Part shown: positions 62,059 through 64,000 of the stretch, piece by piece | Layout of the letters: every line of letters begins with the position of its first letter | How positions within the stretch are numbered: position 1 is the stretch's first letter | Assembly: GCF_049257235.1 (NCBI RefSeq) | Contig: NZ_JBMMUF010000005.1 | Location: 186,001-250,000, forward strand | Origin: Pseudoalteromonas sp049257235 | Lineage (GTDB): Bacteria; Pseudomonadota; Gammaproteobacteria; Enterobacterales; Alteromonadaceae | DNA length: 64,000 nt | Direction of reading: 5' to 3' | Position numbers and translations under genes: made by a program | The notes under the pieces: generated by a model | The model's input: only the letters and a program-made list of their open reading frames with translations | What the model was told of the DNA's origin: nothing | Databases searched by the model: none

Positions 62059-62709
62059 TTGGCCACCCTAAATTTCAGACCTACCTATGTGAACACAGAA
62101 TTGCTATTTGAACGTATCTTGGAGGATGTTTATAACCAAGGATACGCGATTATTGAACAGGCGATGGAACCTGGGCTTACTCAGCAACTTTACACAACCG
62201 CACGCACGCAGCTAAGTAAATTTTCCCCTGCGGCAATAGGCCGAGATAGTGAATTACAACTCAACAATGACATTCGCAAAGACAAGACTTTGTGGTTCAG
62301 TGGCGAGTGTCAATCGGAGCGCGATTACTTGTGTGTGATGGAGAGCTTGCGACAACTAATAAATAGACAATTCTTTCTTGGCTTATTTGATTACGAATGC
62401 CACTTTGCCTATTACAAAGTAGGTGATTTCTACAAGAAGCACTACGATGCATTTAAAGGGCGCTCAAACCGAGTGATAACCACTGTTTATTACTTAAATA
62501 CGCCCAGTGAAGGTGGGGAATTAATTATCTACAAACCAAGATCGAAAGAAGTGCTGCAGCGAGTGTCACCACGCGCTGGTACTTTAGTGGTCTTTGAAAG
62601 TGAACGCTTCATCCATGAGGTGTTACCTGCCAAAGAAGAGCGCTTTTCCATTGCCGGATGGTTCAGAAAGAATGCATCAATCGGCGGCATTATAGATCCA
62701 CCCAAATGA
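62059..62709 (+). CDS. 2OG-Fe(II) oxygenase (prolyl 4-hydroxylase-like)
   Basis: Non-haem iron dioxygenase of 216 residues. The iron-binding pair is HYDAF near residue 132, the second His is in FIHEVLPAKEERFSIAGWFR near 194, and the Arg of RFSIAGW contacts 2-oxoglutarate. The fold matches the P4H/SM-20-like family. The substrate is unknown. The start TTG at 62059 follows AGGG; a GTG at 62089 is an alternative that loses ten residues. Convergent with ubiA. Confidence 0.85.
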   Translation: MATLNFRPTYVNTELLFERILEDVYNQGYAIIEQAMEPGLTQQLYTTARTQLSKFSPAAIGRDSELQLNNDIRKDKTLWFSGECQSERDYLCVMESLRQLINRQFFLGLFDYECHFAYYKVGDFYKKHYDAFKGRSNRVITTVYYLNTPSEGGELIIYKPRSKEVLQRVSPRAGTLVVFESERFIHEVLPAKEERFSIAGWFRKNASIGGIIDPPK

Positions 62710-62713
62710 CGAT

Positions 62714-62737
62714 GGGCGCCGAGCTAAATCGGCGCTC
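62714..62737. terminator. Hairpin between convergent oxygenase gene and ubiA
   Basis: GGGCGCCGA/TCGGCGCTC, 9 bp with one G-T pair and a 6-nt loop, lying between the stops at 62709 and 62749. The T tract is weak on either side, so this is a probable shared end signal rather than a certain one. Confidence 0.55.
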
Positions 62738-62748
62738 AATTTACAGCG

Positions 62749-63618
62749 CTACAGTAAACTAATCGCCAGTCCAAAAAAGATAACCATGCCCACGTAGTGA
62801 TTGTTCAAAAATGCTTTAAAGCATGCTTCTTTGTCACGCGTACGACAGTGAAATACTTGTTTTATTAACAGCAAAGAAGCGGTGCCTAGCCCCAGCCAAT
62901 ATGGCCAAAACGCCGCAGTGCTCACACCAATGTACGCCAAAATAGCAACAAACAATACATACAAGATGCTCACTATTAGTAGATCGTATCGGCCAAACAA
63001 AATAGCTGTGGATTTAATTCCCACTTTCACATCGTCATCTCTATCGACCATTGCATAGAGGGTATCGTAGGCCACCGTCCACAGTATGTTTGCAATGAAT
63101 ATAAGCCACGCCTGCAATGGTAAAGTCTCAATAGTAGCCATATAAGCCATTGGAATGGCCCAACTAAAGGCTGCGCCTAACACCACTTGAGGAAAATGAG
63201 TGTAGCGCTTCATAAACGGATAACACGCAGCTAAAGCAAGCGCAGCAAACGAAAACAAGATGGTTTGCCAATTCAGCAATAGCACTAATGCAAAGGCGAT
63301 AACAATAAGCAAGGCAAACAAACTCAGTGCCTCGCCCGCAACCACCTTACCCGCAGCCAAAGGGCGCCCTTTAGTACGCGCCACGGCGCCATCGACTTTT
63401 CGATCAGCAAAATCATTAATCACACAGCCAGCGCTGCGCATGACAAATACCCCAGCCGTAAAAATCGCGACAAGATCGATGGGCGGCCAATCAGCACCTG
63501 CCAGCCACAAAGCCCAGAGTGTTGGCCACAATAATAAGAATGTACCAATGGGCTTATCTGTACGCATTAATTGCTTGTAATAAGGCCAGTTACACCACTG
63601 CAAAGGGGCTAATTTCAT
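62749..63618 (-). CDS. ubiA: 4-hydroxybenzoate octaprenyltransferase
   Basis: Membrane prenyltransferase of 289 residues that attaches the octaprenyl chain made by IspB to 4-hydroxybenzoate in ubiquinone synthesis. Two Asp-rich motifs: NDFADRKVDGAVARTKGRPL (first, near residue 70) and DTLYAMVDRDDD (near 190). About nine transmembrane helices. The start overlaps the ubiC stop by 4 bp, giving ubiC-ubiA as in E. coli. Confidence 0.96.
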   Translation of the reverse strand: MKLAPLQWCNWPYYKQLMRTDKPIGTFLLLWPTLWALWLAGADWPPIDLVAIFTAGVFVMRSAGCVINDFADRKVDGAVARTKGRPLAAGKVVAGEALSLFALLIVIAFALVLLLNWQTILFSFAALALAACYPFMKRYTHFPQVVLGAAFSWAIPMAYMATIETLPLQAWLIFIANILWTVAYDTLYAMVDRDDDVKVGIKSTAILFGRYDLLIVSILYVLFVAILAYIGVSTAAFWPYWLGLGTASLLLIKQVFHCRTRDKEACFKAFLNNHYVGMVIFFGLAISLL

Positions 63619-64000
63619 AAGTAGGGGTACGCTCCGGGCAAGAAAACTTCACATACCATAATATGTTGCTCCGTTAAATTGAAGCGACTGCGTCTGCCCC
63701 ACATGGGCTGAGTAGGCAAATTAAAGCTTTTACATAACCTTGTGAGATCGTCATTAGCCGTGAAATCTGCCACTTCTAATTGCTCTCGACACAACTGAGG
63801 GTCCTGAAATATCACCTCACCCAAAGGCCTATCACCTAAGTGACTTAAATCGACACTTGGGTGGGTCCCCCTTTGTTCGGGGATCCAGCTTTGGGCATAC
63901 ACCATAGGTTGGTTATCGCAAAATAAAATAACTTCACGAACCAGCACGTGCGCCGACTGCGGGTCAAATAATTCACTGCGGTATTGTTTGGCATCAAGCA
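63615..64000 (-). CDS. ubiC: Chorismate lyase UbiC, 3' part (partial)
   Basis: Converts chorismate to 4-hydroxybenzoate and pyruvate, the entry to ubiquinone synthesis; UbiA uses the product. The frame stays open to the right edge, so the true start is outside the window; an internal GTG at 63947 is not the start because the upstream codons continue the family sequence (LDAKQYRSELFDPQSAHVLVRE). Conserved parts: VLVREVI, QSWIPE, LGDRPLGEVIFQDP, and the C-terminal WGRRSRF with EVFLPGAYPYL. About 128 codons are visible of a usual 165-185. Confidence 0.93.
   Translation of the reverse strand, partial: LDAKQYRSELFDPQSAHVLVREVILFCDNQPMVYAQSWIPEQRGTHPSVDLSHLGDRPLGEVIFQDPQLCREQLEVADFTANDDLTRLCKSFNLPTQPMWGRRSRFNLTEQHIMVCEVFLPGAYPYL

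Overview
The window is chromosomal, densely coded DNA of a marine gammaproteobacterium in the Alteromonadales, most like Pseudoalteromonas or a close relative. The basis is gene order (pilT/yggS-proC-yggT-DUF4426-rdgB-hemW, rapA-rluA, lptD-surA-pdxA-ksgA-apaG-apaH, rplU-rpmA-cgtA/ispB, ftsY-ftsE-ftsX-rpoH/rsmD) together with small families typical of that order (DUF3718, DUF3192, a DUF3283-like protein, an SO_0444-type Cu/Zn permease). The genus is inferred; there is no rRNA in the window. I saw no tRNA, rRNA, CRISPR array, insertion sequence or prophage.

Layout. 1-7.5 kb: the 5' part of pilT (cut by the left edge), then yggS-proC-yggT, DUF4426-rdgB-hemW and a DsrE-like periplasmic protein, then a DUF885 lipoprotein. 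7.6-12.7 kb: a DUF2314 protein, a SIMPL protein, and the protein acetyltransferase Pat translationally coupled to a voltage-gated K+ channel. 12.7-24.4 kb, the most accessory part: a 1498-residue propeller/PAS/GGDEF/EAL sensor, a GNAT enzyme, a solute-binding protein, a PlsC-like acyltransferase, a metal permease with its ZntR-like regulator and a recognisable MerR-type promoter, a hydroxyacid dehydrogenase, and a REC-GGDEF protein with a degenerate receiver. 24.9-39.1 kb: a PhoH-family protein, rapA-rluA, DUF3530, djlA, and the envelope/ribosome operon lptD to apaH. 39.2-45.2 kb: a chemoreceptor behind a sigma-28 promoter, a TonB-C-like periplasmic protein, an exported amidohydrolase, a YgjV-like membrane protein and a Crp/Fnr-type regulator. 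45.2-52.3 kb: nucleobase salvage (PRTase, uraA, upp), DUF3718, folA, cgtA, rpmA, rplU and ispB. 52.3-57.8 kb: rpoH, ftsX, ftsE, ftsY and rsmD. 57.9-60.3 kb: a tight three-gene unit of a coiled-coil protein, a DUF2007 protein with a zinc finger, and yjaG. 60.4-64 kb: DUF2721, a LysR regulator, a 2OG-Fe(II) oxygenase, then ubiA and ubiC (ubiC cut by the right edge).

Most of the window is housekeeping: envelope assembly (LptD, SurA), protein targeting and division (FtsY, FtsEX), ribosome maturation (KsgA, RsmD, CgtA, RluA), isoprenoid quinone synthesis (IspB, UbiA, UbiC) and salvage. The strongest unexpected signal is regulatory: a perfect CIRCE operator (TTAGCACTC-N9-GAGTGCTAA) at the predicted transcription start of rpoH, directly behind a good sigma-70 promoter. 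This suggests that the heat-shock sigma factor gene is itself under HrcA repression. Other points worth a look are the DUF2007/RanBP2-finger/coiled-coil unit, 13 copies of a 16-residue repeat in FtsY, two signalling proteins with degraded c-di-GMP and receiver motifs, an rluA ribosome site buried in a hairpin, and a dispersed palindromic repeat.
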